Assembly: GCA_038210415.1 (NCBI GenBank)
Contig: JBBQWS010000003.1
Coordinates: 62,001 to 126,000, forward strand
From: JBBQWS01 sp038210415
Lineage (GTDB): Bacteria; Actinomycetota; Actinomycetes; Prado026
Direction: 5' to 3'
DNA: 64,000 nucleotides
Shown here: positions 53,194-61,966 of the stretch, one piece after another
Position numbering within the stretch: the first letter of the stretch is position 1
Layout of the letters: each line of letters opens with the position of its first letter
Translations under genes and position numbers: made by a program
The notes under the pieces: generated by a model
The model's input: only the letters and a program-made list of their open reading frames with translations
Told to the model about the DNA's origin: nothing
Database searches by the model: none

Positions 53194-54963
53194 GTGCGCA
53201 AGGTCTTGATCGCCAACCGAGGTGAGATCGCGGTCCGCATCGCGCGGGCCTGTCGCGACGCCGGCCTCGTCAGCGTCGCCGTCTACGCCGACCAGGACCG
53301 CGACGCGCTGCACGTGCGCAGCTGTGACGAGGCGTACGCCCTGGGCGGCGAGACGCCGGGTGCGACGTATCTCGACGTCGCCAAGCTGCTCGAGGTCGGC
53401 CACCGCGCCGGTGCCGACGCCATCCATCCCGGGTACGGCTTTCTGGCCGAGAACGCCTCGTTCGCCCAAGCCGTCATCGACGCGGGGTTCACCTGGATCG
53501 GGCCGCCGCCAGCCGCCATCGACTCGCTCGGTGACAAGGTGCGGGCCCGGCACATCGCCGAGAAGGTGGGTGCCCCGCTCGTCCCCGGCACCTCCGACCC
53601 GGTGGACGGCGCCGACGACGTCGTCGCGTTCGCCCGTGAGTTCGGCCTGCCGGTCGCGATCAAGGCGGCGTACGGCGGCGGCGGCCGCGGCCTCAAGGTG
53701 GCCCGGTCGATCGAGGAGATCCCCGTGCTGTTCGAGTCCGCGGTGCGCGAGGCCGTCACGGCGTTCGGCCGGGGCGAGTGCTTCGTGGAGCGCTTCCTCG
53801 ACCACCCGCGGCACGTCGAGACCCAGTGTCTCGCCGACCAGCACGGCAACGTCGTCGTCGTGTCGACCCGCGATTGCTCGCTGCAGCGCCGCAACCAGAA
53901 GCTGGTCGAGGAGGCGCCGGCGCCGTACCTCTCGCCGGAACAGCTCGACAAGATCTACACCGCGTCGAAGGCGATCCTGCGCGAGGCCGGCTACGTCGGC
54001 GCCGGCACCTGCGAGTTCCTCGTCGGAGTCGACGGCGTGATCTCGTTCCTCGAGGTCAACACGCGGCTGCAGGTCGAGCACCCGGTAAGCGAGGAGGTCT
54101 CCGGGATCGACCTCGTCCGCGAGATGTTCCGGATTGCCGACGGCGAGGTGCTGGGATACGACGACCCGCAGCTGCGCGGGCACTCGATCGAGTTCCGGAT
54201 CAACGCGGAGGACGCCGGCCGCGGCTTCCTGCCCGCGCCCGGAACGCTGACGAGGCTCCGCGAACCGTCCGGACCCGGGGTCCGGGTCGACGCCGGCTAC
54301 ACCGAGGGCGAGGTCGTACCCCAGGCGTTCGACTCACTCCTCGCCAAGCTGATCGTCACCGGCGCCACCCGCGAGCAGGCGCTGCAGCGGGCCCGCCGTG
54401 CCCTGGCCGACTACGAGGTCGAGGGGATGCCGACCGCTATCGCCTTCCACCGGGCCGTGGTCTCCGACCCCGCGTTCGCCACCGACGACGACACCCCGTT
54501 CAGCATCCACACCCGGTGGATCGAGACCGAGTTCGTCAACACGATCGAGGCCTACTCGGGTCCGGTCGCCGACCAAGCCGACCCGCCGGAGCGCCGGCAG
54601 GTGACAGTCGAGGTGGGCGGTCGGCGGCTCGAGGTCATCCTGCCGTCGGGGCTCGGAGCCGGGGTGCACGCCGGCTCGAACGGCTCCGGCACCACTGGCC
54701 GCGCGCCCACCAGACGTGGCGCTGCCAAGGGGGGAACCGCGCAGTCCGGCGACTCGTTGACATCACCAATGCAGGGAACGATCGTCAAGCTGGCGGTCGA
54801 CAACGGGCAGCTGGTCGCCAAGGGTGACCTGATGCTCGTGCTCGAAGCGATGAAGATGGAGCAGCCGCTCACGGCCCACAAGGCCGGAACCGTCACCGGC
54901 CTCGTCGCGGAGGTCGGTGCCACCGTGGCCAGCGGCGCCGTGCTCTGCGAGATCAAGGACTGA
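53194..54963 (+). CDS. accA3: Acyl-CoA carboxylase alpha subunit: biotin carboxylase plus biotin carrier
   Basis: 589 residues. Biotin carboxylase is at 1 to about 450 (KVLIANRGEIAVRIARACRD, IHPGYGFLAENASFAQ, AAYGGGGRGLKVA, SLQRRNQKLVEEAPAP, EVNTRLQVEHPVSEEVSG). A linker rich in Gly/Thr (about 480-515) leads to the biotin carrier domain with Lys554 in EAMKMEQP. It is the ATP-dependent half of actinobacterial acyl-CoA carboxylases and can serve both beta subunits here (36480 and 44695). The start is GTG 53194 with GGGGAG upstream. Gene position relative to pccB/maf agrees with M. tuberculosis accA3. Confidence 0.94.
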   Translation: MRKVLIANRGEIAVRIARACRDAGLVSVAVYADQDRDALHVRSCDEAYALGGETPGATYLDVAKLLEVGHRAGADAIHPGYGFLAENASFAQAVIDAGFTWIGPPPAAIDSLGDKVRARHIAEKVGAPLVPGTSDPVDGADDVVAFAREFGLPVAIKAAYGGGGRGLKVARSIEEIPVLFESAVREAVTAFGRGECFVERFLDHPRHVETQCLADQHGNVVVVSTRDCSLQRRNQKLVEEAPAPYLSPEQLDKIYTASKAILREAGYVGAGTCEFLVGVDGVISFLEVNTRLQVEHPVSEEVSGIDLVREMFRIADGEVLGYDDPQLRGHSIEFRINAEDAGRGFLPAPGTLTRLREPSGPGVRVDAGYTEGEVVPQAFDSLLAKLIVTGATREQALQRARRALADYEVEGMPTAIAFHRAVVSDPAFATDDDTPFSIHTRWIETEFVNTIEAYSGPVADQADPPERRQVTVEVGGRRLEVILPSGLGAGVHAGSNGSGTTGRAPTRRGAAKGGTAQSGDSLTSPMQGTIVKLAVDNGQLVAKGDLMLVLEAMKMEQPLTAHKAGTVTGLVAEVGATVASGAVLCEIKD

Positions 54964-54964
54964 G

Positions 54965-56401
54965 ATGAACCCGACGGGGACGGCACGGACCGCAGTGAGC
55001 TCAGTAACCGCTCGGCGCCGCACGCGGTCGGGGGCGGTGCTGGCCGCTGTGTTTGTCGCCGCCGTGGCCGGCCTCGGGCTCGCGGCCGCCACACCGGCCT
55101 ATGCCGACGCTGTGATCGACCGGGCCGCCCTGGCCCTGCAGACGTCGCCGGTCTACAACGACCCGACCGCCGAGAAGGCGCTCGCCGACACCGAGGCCGC
55201 GCAGGTCCTGGCCGACGTCCAGGCTGCCGGCAGCCCGCTCTACGTCGCCGTGCTTCCGGCCTCGGTCCTCGGCTCGTACGGTGGGGACCCGCAGAAGGTG
55301 ATCATCGCGCTGCAGCAGGCGCTCGGCCGCAACGGCACCTTCGCCGTGGTCTCCGGTAACAAGTTCCGGGTGGGCAACGACACCGGACTCGACGTCACCG
55401 CGATCGCGAACACCGCGTACAACGACCACCGAAGCGAGGGCGTGGCGGCCGTGCTGTCGGCGTTCGCAGGCTCGCTCGGCACGGTCACGTCCGGCTCCGA
55501 CACGGGCGGGACCACCGGCGGCGTCGTCGTGAGCGACCCCACGTCGTCCAGCGGCTCGGGTTCGCTGCTCCCGATCGCCGGGCTGCTCGTCGTCGGCGGG
55601 GCCGGGGTCGCGCTGCTGGCCCGCCGGTCGTCGAAGAACGCCAAGAATCGAGCGGCGGCCAACCTCGCCGAGGTCAAGCCGGTCTTCGAGGAGGACGTCA
55701 CGAAGTTCGGCGAGGACGTCAACGCGCTTCCGCTCGACATCGACGCGGCGACGACCACCGACGACATGCGCCAGCACTACGCGTCCGCGCTGAACGCCTA
55801 CGACACGGCGAAGGCGAAGCTCGACGCGGCCCCGACGACTATGGCCCTGCACGACGTCTCGGCCGCCCTCGAGGACGGCCGGTACAACCTTGCGTGCGTC
55901 ACCGCGCTGCAGGCCGGGCAGCCGTTGCCGGAGCGTCGTGCCCCCTGCTTCTTCAACCCCGGTCACGGCCCCTCCGTCCAGGACGTGTCGTGGACGCCGG
56001 CGGGCGGGCAGGCCCGGTCGGTCCCGGTCTGCGTCGAATGCGCCGACCGCCTCGCCCGCGGTGTCGACGTCGACGCCAAGACCGTCCTGGTCGCCGGCCA
56101 GCCCACGCAGTACTGGAACGCGGGCCCGCAGTACGCCGGGTACGCCGGCGGCTACTACAACGGGTTCGGCTCGATGCTGCCCGGCATCCTGATCGGCACC
56201 ATGCTCGGTGGTGGCTTCGGGGGTGGCTTTGGGGGTGGCTACGGTTACGGCGGCGGCGACTCGGGGCCTGTCGGCGGCGGCGGAGGCGACGGGGGCGGCG
56301 GCGGTTTCAACTTCGGTGACGGCGGCGGGGGCGGCGGCGGCTGGACGTTCGGCGGCGGCGACTTCGGTGGTGGCGGAGGCGGCGGGGGCGGCGACTTCTA
56401 G
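54965..56401 (+). CDS. Secreted membrane protein with Gly-rich C-terminal tail
   Basis: 478 residues; I do not recognise a named family with certainty. A signal peptide (GAVLAAVFVAAVAGLGLAAA, cleaved near AYADA) is followed by an extracellular domain at about 50-160 (SPVYNDPTAEKALADTEAAQ, SPLYVAVLP), a membrane helix at about 200-222 (LLPIAGLLVVGGAGVALLA), then a domain with four Cys (CVTALQ, CFFNPGHGP, CVEC) at about 305-365. The last ~80 residues are almost all Gly with Phe and Asp. The Cys spacing could bind metal. It starts one base after the accA3 stop. A trafficking or wall role is plausible only by layout. Confidence 0.72.
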   Translation: MNPTGTARTAVSSVTARRRTRSGAVLAAVFVAAVAGLGLAAATPAYADAVIDRAALALQTSPVYNDPTAEKALADTEAAQVLADVQAAGSPLYVAVLPASVLGSYGGDPQKVIIALQQALGRNGTFAVVSGNKFRVGNDTGLDVTAIANTAYNDHRSEGVAAVLSAFAGSLGTVTSGSDTGGTTGGVVVSDPTSSSGSGSLLPIAGLLVVGGAGVALLARRSSKNAKNRAAANLAEVKPVFEEDVTKFGEDVNALPLDIDAATTTDDMRQHYASALNAYDTAKAKLDAAPTTMALHDVSAALEDGRYNLACVTALQAGQPLPERRAPCFFNPGHGPSVQDVSWTPAGGQARSVPVCVECADRLARGVDVDAKTVLVAGQPTQYWNAGPQYAGYAGGYYNGFGSMLPGILIGTMLGGGFGGGFGGGYGYGGGDSGPVGGGGGDGGGGGFNFGDGGGGGGGWTFGGGDFGGGGGGGGGDF

Positions 56402-56403
56402 GC

Positions 56404-57026
56404 GTGTGCCACACCGACGACAGCCGACCGCCCGGCCCACCTGTCCGTGGCGAGGTGGCCACCTACGGCGCACTCGTCCTCGAGGCCGCCGACGGCAACC
56501 GGTTCGAGGCGTACCAAGCCCACCCGGTGCGGCCCAGTACCCGCGCGATGGTGATCCTGCCCGACGTGCGCGGCCTGCACGCCTACTACCGCGACCTCGC
56601 CGTGCGGTTCGCCGAAGCCGGGTTCCACTGCGTCGCGCTCGACTACTTCGGCCGCACGGCCGGCGTCGGTCAACGCGGTGAGGCGTTCGAGTTCTGGCCA
56701 CATATCGAGCAGACGACACCCGAGGGGGTCGCGGCCGACACGGCCGCTGCGGTCGCCCACGTGCGGTCGGCCGCGCCCGCGAGGTGGCCGACCGGATCAC
56801 GGCGCCGCTTCTGCTCCTGCTCGCCGGCGCCGACCAGAGCATCCACGCGGTCGACTTCGACGACCTGCTGACCAGCCTCACTGCCCGAGGTGTCGAAGCC
56901 GGGCGGCAGGTCTACGACGGGGCCCCGCACTCGTTCTTCGACCGCAGCTTCGCCGAGCACCGCGCCGCCTGCGACGACGCGTGGGCGCGGATCCTCGCGG
57001 TCACCGCCCGGCACTCAGCTCGCTGA
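56404..57026 (+). pseudogene. Dienelactone hydrolase, broken by internal deletion and frameshift
   Basis: Two frames each hold one half of a dienelactone hydrolase. The first (56404 to about 56781) reads MCHTDDSRPPG, VILPDVRGLHAYYRDLA, ALDYFGRTAG and TPEGVAADTAAAVAHVRSA. The second (about 56778-57026) reads ADRITAPLLLLLAGADQ, DGAPHSFFDRSFAEHRAACD. The segment between them is missing: intact relatives have roughly 30-50 more residues there, including the nucleophile motif of the GxCxGG type. So this is a deletion with frame change and not a one-base slip, and the catalytic Cys/Ser elbow is absent. It starts 2 bases after the preceding stop and overlaps the convergent amine oxidase by 26 bp. 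Confidence 0.85.
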
Positions 57027-58254
57027 TCGCCCGCCGGCCGGACCGCAGCGCGCCCTCCATCAACCCGCCCAGCTCGTCGTCGGTGTACTCGCCAGCGAAG
57101 TGGACCGCACCCACCGGCCGGCCGAGCGCCACCGGGTCCGGGTTCCGCCCGAGAGCGTGCGCCGAGTACGCGCACCTGGCCCACGGGTCGTCGTGCCAGG
57201 TGCTGAGCAGCGCCCCGGTGCGGTCGAGCGTGAGGTCGGGCCGCAGCGCCGCGAGCCGGTCCAGCCAGCTCGCCGGGCCCGAGTCGACCCGTAGCCCGAC
57301 CAACGCCGGCATCGACCCCGCGAAGCAGTTGACCAGCGGAGGTACCGAGCCGCTGGCGTCGGTCGCCGTCCAGCACCAGAACCGGTCAGGCACCGAGAGC
57401 ACCGCGCTCGTCGGGGTCGGCGTCGGGGTCGGCGTCGGTGCGGTGCGGGCGGGGGGCTCGGCGAGCGGAACATGCAGCTTGGCCGCCTGCCCCAGCCCTA
57501 CCTCGGCAAGGGCGGCGAGCTTGCCCGGCGGCAGCGCGGGGACGAACTCGATCAGCGCGAGCACCGCCGCCGGAACGGTCACGACGACGGCGTCCGCGAC
57601 GAACGACCCGCCGTCGACCCGTACGGTCACCGACCCGCCGTCGTCGTCGTGCTCGATCACCAGCACCGGCGTCGACAGCCGAAGGACACCCCCGGTGGCG
57701 ACGAAGCGGTCGGCCAGCCCGGTCGCGACGAGCTGGTTGCCCCCGGCCACCCGGTGCGTGGGCCGGGGCGCGAACCCGCCTACGAAGTCGGCGAGAGCGG
57801 CGGCCGCGAGGTCCTCCGCCGGCCAGGCCGAGGAGACCGAGGCACGTGCGGCGATGGCCGCCCGGGTGCCCGCCGAGACATCGAGCGACTCCAGGACGTC
57901 GGTGACCGACGCGGTCGCGGGCGCGGCTGCGGCGGCGGCGGCCAGGGCCGGCCCTGCCGCGGCCATCTGGACCAGGCTGGTCGGATCGCCACCTCGCGGC
58001 TCGCGGGCGTAGTAGCTCATCCCTGTCGCCGCGAAGCTCAGCCCGAGGTCGGCCGCGTGCGCGCGCATGAGGTCGTAGCCGTCGAGGACGAACTCCGCCC
58101 CGCGCTCGACCACGCTCCCCGCGAACGGCACCGACCAGACCCGGCCCCCCACCCGGTCCCGTGCCTCGAGCACGGTGACGCGGTGCCCCGCGGCCAGGCC
58201 GTCGACGGCCGCAGACAGCCCGGCGAACCCCGCACCCACGACGACGATGTCCAC
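57001..58254 (-). CDS. FAD-dependent amine oxidase family protein
   Basis: 417-residue flavoprotein. The N-terminal FAD motif is IVVVGAGFAGLSAAVDGLA with VTVLEARDRVGGRVWS; the C-terminal FAD segment is VHFAGEYTDDELGGLMEGA. The middle carries THRVAGGNQLVATGLADRF. It is a monoamine-oxidase-like enzyme; the substrate could be an amine, a carotenoid or a porphyrin-like molecule. An unusual Thr-Pro run (APTPTPTPTPTSA, about residues 270-282) interrupts the substrate domain and is coded by a tandem DNA repeat. The N-terminus has no signal peptide. It is divergent from the secreted protein gene at 58326. Confidence 0.85.
   Translation of the reverse strand: MDIVVVGAGFAGLSAAVDGLAAGHRVTVLEARDRVGGRVWSVPFAGSVVERGAEFVLDGYDLMRAHAADLGLSFAATGMSYYAREPRGGDPTSLVQMAAAGPALAAAAAAAPATASVTDVLESLDVSAGTRAAIAARASVSSAWPAEDLAAAALADFVGGFAPRPTHRVAGGNQLVATGLADRFVATGGVLRLSTPVLVIEHDDDGGSVTVRVDGGSFVADAVVVTVPAAVLALIEFVPALPPGKLAALAEVGLGQAAKLHVPLAEPPARTAPTPTPTPTPTSAVLSVPDRFWCWTATDASGSVPPLVNCFAGSMPALVGLRVDSGPASWLDRLAALRPDLTLDRTGALLSTWHDDPWARCAYSAHALGRNPDPVALGRPVGAVHFAGEYTDDELGGLMEGALRSGRRAISELSAGR
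57410..57440. repeat. 12-bp tandem repeat inside the amine oxidase gene
   Basis: The unit gtcggggtcggc occurs twice in full (57410-57421, 57422-57433) and then partly. It codes for alternating Thr-Pro on the minus strand. Because the unit is a multiple of 3, copy-number changes would keep the frame and lengthen or shorten a surface loop. Confidence 0.7.
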
Positions 58255-58325
58255 GCGCGGAAACTAGCACCGGTCCACCCGTCCGGCCCTCAAGGCGTCC
58301 GACCGGCCCGGCCGATGCATTCGGC

Positions 58326-59414
58326 ATGAGGAAGCCGACCGTCCGGGCTGCGGCCCTGAGCGCGGTCGTCTCGGTCGGCCTCCTCGCCGTGGGTGCCCCG
58401 GTGCCGAGCGCCGGCGCCACCGTCCGCGCGGCCGGGCACGCGCCTCCCCAGGCCCGCGCGGCGCCTCCGGTCGGCACCTCGGCGGCCCTGCCTGGCACCT
58501 CCTGCCCGGTGTTCCCCGCCGACAACATCTGGCACGCCGACGTCAGCAAGCTCCCGGTGAGTGCCCGCAGCGCCCAGTGGCTCAGCCACATGCAGGCGGC
58601 CAGCCGGAATCTGCACCCCGACTTCGGCCCGTCCGGCGGGATCCCGTACGGCATCCCGTTCACGGTCGTGACCGGGACGCACGCGAAGGTGCCGGTGACG
58701 TTCGACTACGCCGGCGAGAGCGACCAGGTCGCGTACCCGTTCGGGGCCGACACACTGATCGAGGGCGGGGCCGGCTCCGGCGGCGACATGCACGCGCTCG
58801 TGGTCGACGCGTCGACCTGCCGGTTGTACGAGACCTGGGACACCCGTCAGTCCGGGTCGGCCTGGCTGGCGGGCTCGGGTGCCACCTGGGACCTGTCCAG
58901 CGACGCGCTGCGGACTGCCGGCTGGACCTCCGCGGACGCCGCCGGCCTGCCCATCCTGCCTGGTCTGCTGCGCTACGACGAGGTGCTGGCGGGCCACGTC
59001 GACCACGCGATCCGCTTTACCACAAACGTGACGGACCGGTCGTACCTGTGGCCCGCCCGGCATCAGGCCGGATCGCTGAGCGACCCGTCGTACCCGCCGA
59101 TGGGTGCGTGGTTCCGGCTGAAGGCGGGCTACCCCACCGCCGGGCTCTCACCGGCCACGATCGCCGTGATCGACGCCATGGAACGGCACGGCCTGGTGCT
59201 CGCCGACAACGGCTCGCCGTGGTACTTCCAGGGCACGGCCGACAACCGGTGGCCCGACGCCGTGATCAGCGAGCTCAAGCGGATCCCGGCGGGCTCGTTC
59301 GAGGCGGTCGACGTGTCGTCGTTGCAGGTGAGCGCAAGCTCGGGTCGGGTCGCGGCCCGGGTTCCGACGGCCGGTCGGCACCAGCCGCACCTCCCGAGCC
59401 CGGTGACGGGCTGA
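58326..59414 (+). CDS. Secreted protein of unknown function
   Basis: 362 residues with a signal peptide (AAALSAVVSVGLLAVGAPVPSA) and an Ala/Pro-rich spacer to about residue 55. No family I can name. The mature part has two Cys (TSCPVFPADNIW, STCRLYETWDT) likely to form a disulfide, and orderly conserved-looking segments: YGIPFTVVTG, FDYAGESDQVAYPF, GGDMHALVVDAS, AAGLPILPGLLRYDEV, ADNGSPWYFQGTADNRW. The GDMHALVVD and DNGSPWYF pieces suggest an enzyme-like core with conserved Asp, His and Trp. The function is unknown; export past the membrane is well supported. Confidence 0.78.
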   Translation: MRKPTVRAAALSAVVSVGLLAVGAPVPSAGATVRAAGHAPPQARAAPPVGTSAALPGTSCPVFPADNIWHADVSKLPVSARSAQWLSHMQAASRNLHPDFGPSGGIPYGIPFTVVTGTHAKVPVTFDYAGESDQVAYPFGADTLIEGGAGSGGDMHALVVDASTCRLYETWDTRQSGSAWLAGSGATWDLSSDALRTAGWTSADAAGLPILPGLLRYDEVLAGHVDHAIRFTTNVTDRSYLWPARHQAGSLSDPSYPPMGAWFRLKAGYPTAGLSPATIAVIDAMERHGLVLADNGSPWYFQGTADNRWPDAVISELKRIPAGSFEAVDVSSLQVSASSGRVAARVPTAGRHQPHLPSPVTG

Positions 59415-59415
59415 C

Positions 59416-60405
59416 CTACCAGGTCTCGGCCTGCAGCCCGAACGGGCGGTCCTCGACGGCCTCGGCGATCTTGTAGCACCCCTTGCCTGCGTTCTTGGCC
59501 CGCAGCATCGCTGCGTCGGCGTCGCGCAGCAACTTCGCCGGGTGCACCGTGCCCTCGCCGGTGGCGATGCCGATGCTGGTCCGGACCCGGACGGAGTGCC
59601 CACCGCTGTGCAGGGCGGTACCGAGGGCGACCTCGACCCGCGCGGCCACGAGAACAGCGGCAGCCGGATCGGTCAGGCCTTCGCAGACGATGACGAACTC
59701 GTCGCCTCCGAGCCGGCCCGCGGTGTCGCCGCCGCGCAGGCACTCGCGCAGCCGCCCGGCCACCCCGACCAGCACGTCGTCCGCGGCGTCGCGGCCGACC
59801 CGGTCGTTGATGCCTTTGAAGTCGTCGAGGTCCAGGAACAGCACGCCGACGTACGTCCCGGCCCGGTTCGCGCGGGCGAGCGCCTGGGTTAGCCGGTCCC
59901 GGATCAGAGCGAGGTTCGGCAGCCCGGTGAGGTGGTCGTGCAGCACCTGGTGGGTGACCTGCGACTCCGCGAGCCGGACGACGGCTGCGTTGCCCTCGGC
60001 CATGGCCCGTGCGGCGGCCCGGGCACACGAGGCGGCGGTGACCGCCTGCGCCGTGGCGGCGGCGACGGCCTCGGCGACGCCGGCCGCGGCTGCCCGCTCC
60101 GCCTCGGCTGCGACGGCGGCAGCGGTCGCCGCCACCTGCGAGCGGGCGGCTGCGTCGGCGGCGATCTTGGCGGCGTCGGCGACCATGGCCTGCGCGTCGG
60201 CCAGGGCCTGCGCGGCAAGCTCGGCGTCGGCATCCGCGGCGATGGCCACCGCTGTGGCGATCGCGGCTGCCTCGGCGGCCATCGACGTCGGCGACGCGAG
60301 GTCGTCCGACGACTCGTAGGGACGGGTGGGGGCGGCCGGTGTCGTTCCGGACGCCTCGCGGGCTGCGGTCTGGACGACCGTCATCTCACTCGAGTCGATG
60401 GACAT
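59416..60405 (-). CDS. Diguanylate cyclase with long Ala-rich helix and inhibition site
   Basis: 329 residues from ATG 60405 (the frame continues to 60531, so a longer start is possible). Residues 43-145 are almost entirely Ala with regularly spaced charged residues (AAKIAADAAARSQ, EAERAAAAGVAEAVA), predicted as a long helix or coiled coil. The GGDEF domain follows, with DHLTGLPNLALIRDRL, FLDLDDFKGINDRVG, intact GGDEF at 233-237 and the product-inhibition site RGGD at 224-227 exactly five residues before it. No membrane helix or sensor domain is seen. It should make c-di-GMP with feedback control, unlike the tandem pair at 38-41 kb, which lacks RxxD. Confidence 0.87.
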   Translation of the reverse strand: MSIDSSEMTVVQTAAREASGTTPAAPTRPYESSDDLASPTSMAAEAAAIATAVAIAADADAELAAQALADAQAMVADAAKIAADAAARSQVAATAAAVAAEAERAAAAGVAEAVAAATAQAVTAASCARAAARAMAEGNAAVVRLAESQVTHQVLHDHLTGLPNLALIRDRLTQALARANRAGTYVGVLFLDLDDFKGINDRVGRDAADDVLVGVAGRLRECLRGGDTAGRLGGDEFVIVCEGLTDPAAAVLVAARVEVALGTALHSGGHSVRVRTSIGIATGEGTVHPAKLLRDADAAMLRAKNAGKGCYKIAEAVEDRPFGLQAETW

Positions 60406-60538
60406 TCCACACGCTGCCTCAAGGCCGGTGCCGCGAAGGGTGCGACGGACCCAGTGGTCCCGTTCCGGGATCTCCACTGGCCGGACGCATCGGCGGGTCG
60501 TTTCCGGACCTGAGGGGTTCCGGGGAACCACTGCCGGC

Positions 60539-61927
60539 TCAGTGCTGGCGCAGGCGGCGGGCTGCCTCGGCGATCGACCCGGTCAAGGACGGGTAGATCG
60601 TGAAGGTATGGGCTAGTTCGTCCACCGTCAGCCGGTGCGCGATCGCCAGCGTGATCGGAAAGATCAGCTCGCTCGCCCGGGGCGCCACGACGACGCCGCC
60701 GACGATGATCCGGGTGCCCGGCAGGGCGAAGAGCTTGACGAACCCGTCGTGCACTCCTTGCATCTTTGCCCGTGGGTTCGTGGCGAGCGGCAGCTTGACC
60801 GAGACGGCTGCGGCGATGCCCGTGTCGACATCGTGCTGCGTCACGCCGACCGTGGCGATCTCGGGGTCGGTGAACACGTTCGAGGAGACGGTCTTCAGGT
60901 CCAGCGGCTGCACCGCGTCGCCGAGCGTGTGCTCCATGGCGATCCGACCCTGCATCGCAGCAACCGAGGCGAGCATGAGGACGCCGGTGCAGTCCCCAGC
61001 TGCGTAGACGCCTCGCACCGACGTGCGAGAGACCCGGTCGACCTCGATGTACCCGCCCACGCCGAGCCGTACTCCCGCCTCCTCCAGGCCCAGCCCCTCA
61101 GTGTTCGGCACCGAGCCGACGGCCATCAGGCAGTGCGAGCCCTCGACGGTGCGACCGTCCGCCAGCTCGACCACGACACCCTCGCCGACCCGACGCACCC
61201 CCGTGGCCCGAGCCTTCGACAGCACCTCCATGCCGCGCCGCCGGAAGACGTCCTCGAGCACCAGTGCGGCGTCCGGGTCCTCGCCGGGCAGGACCCGGTC
61301 GCGCGACGACACCAGCATCACCTGCGAGCCGAGCGCCTGGTAGGCGGAGGCGAACTCGGCCCCGGTGACCCCGGACCCGACGACGACGAGCCGCTCCGGC
61401 AGCTCGGTCAGGCCGTAGAGCTGCTCCCAGGTGAAGATCCGTTCCCCGTCCGGCAGCGCCTCGGGCAGCACCCGCGGGTGCGCACCGGTGGCGAGGAGCA
61501 CCGTCTCGACCTCGAGCAGCTCGGTTCCGCCCGTACCGGAGTCGAGCGCGACGACGCCGGGCGCGGTCAGCCGGCCCCTGCCCTCGACCCAGCGGACCCC
61601 CTCGCGGTCCATGTGGGTGCGGATGTCGACCGACTGCGCGGCGGCCAGCGCCCGAACCCGGGCGTTGACCCCGGCCAGGTCGACGGCCAGGGCGCGGCCT
61701 TGCACAGCGGAGCGGACGCCGAGCTCGGCGCCCTCGTCGAGCACCGACATCACCTCGGCGGTGGCGATCAACGTCTTGCTGGGCACACAGTCGGTGAGCA
61801 CCGCGGAGCCCCCCGCCCCGTCGCGGTCGACCAGCGTCACCTGGGCCCCGAGCTGGGCGGCGACCAGCGCCGCTTCGTACCCGCCGGGGCCGCCACCGAT
61901 GATCGCGATTCGAGTCACGCGCGCCAT
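60539..61927 (-). CDS. lpdA: NAD(P)H-quinone dehydrogenase (LpdA type)
   Basis: 462-residue flavoprotein of the disulfide-reductase family. FAD motif IIGGGPGGYEAALVAAQLG, NAD motif LVVVGSGVTGAEFASAYQ, YAAGDCTGV before the C-terminal interface domain. The redox-active CxxxxC is reduced to one Cys: position 42 is Ala and only Cys47 remains (DCVPSKTL). That fits M. tuberculosis Rv3303c (LpdA), which has no lipoamide dehydrogenase activity and reduces quinones, and argues against a true dihydrolipoamide dehydrogenase. ATG 61927 is chosen; the open frame upstream overlaps the divergent gene. Confidence 0.9.
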   Translation of the reverse strand: MARVTRIAIIGGGPGGYEAALVAAQLGAQVTLVDRDGAGGSAVLTDCVPSKTLIATAEVMSVLDEGAELGVRSAVQGRALAVDLAGVNARVRALAAAQSVDIRTHMDREGVRWVEGRGRLTAPGVVALDSGTGGTELLEVETVLLATGAHPRVLPEALPDGERIFTWEQLYGLTELPERLVVVGSGVTGAEFASAYQALGSQVMLVSSRDRVLPGEDPDAALVLEDVFRRRGMEVLSKARATGVRRVGEGVVVELADGRTVEGSHCLMAVGSVPNTEGLGLEEAGVRLGVGGYIEVDRVSRTSVRGVYAAGDCTGVLMLASVAAMQGRIAMEHTLGDAVQPLDLKTVSSNVFTDPEIATVGVTQHDVDTGIAAAVSVKLPLATNPRAKMQGVHDGFVKLFALPGTRIIVGGVVVAPRASELIFPITLAIAHRLTVDELAHTFTIYPSLTGSIAEAARRLRQH

Positions 61928-61966
61928 TGTTCCGTACGTTCGCGACTCACCCCTACGCTTGCGCGC

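Noticed and set aside
56200..56400. Short GGTGGC-type repeats as a CRISPR or satellite array
   Set aside because: They are Gly codons in one open frame with irregular spacing and no spacers.
55001..56881. A 626-residue minus-strand frame opposite the Gly-rich protein
   Set aside because: It is antisense to a gene with signal peptide and membrane helix; its Ala/Arg/Pro runs mirror the Gly codons.
56404..57026. Treating the dienelactone hydrolase as a programmed frameshift
   Set aside because: The two halves do not meet at a slippery site, and a whole internal segment with the nucleophile is missing.
60539..61927. Calling this gene dihydrolipoamide dehydrogenase
   Set aside because: The CxxxxC redox pair has only its second Cys (Ala42, Cys47), so lipoamide chemistry is unlikely; the quinone reductase LpdA type fits better.
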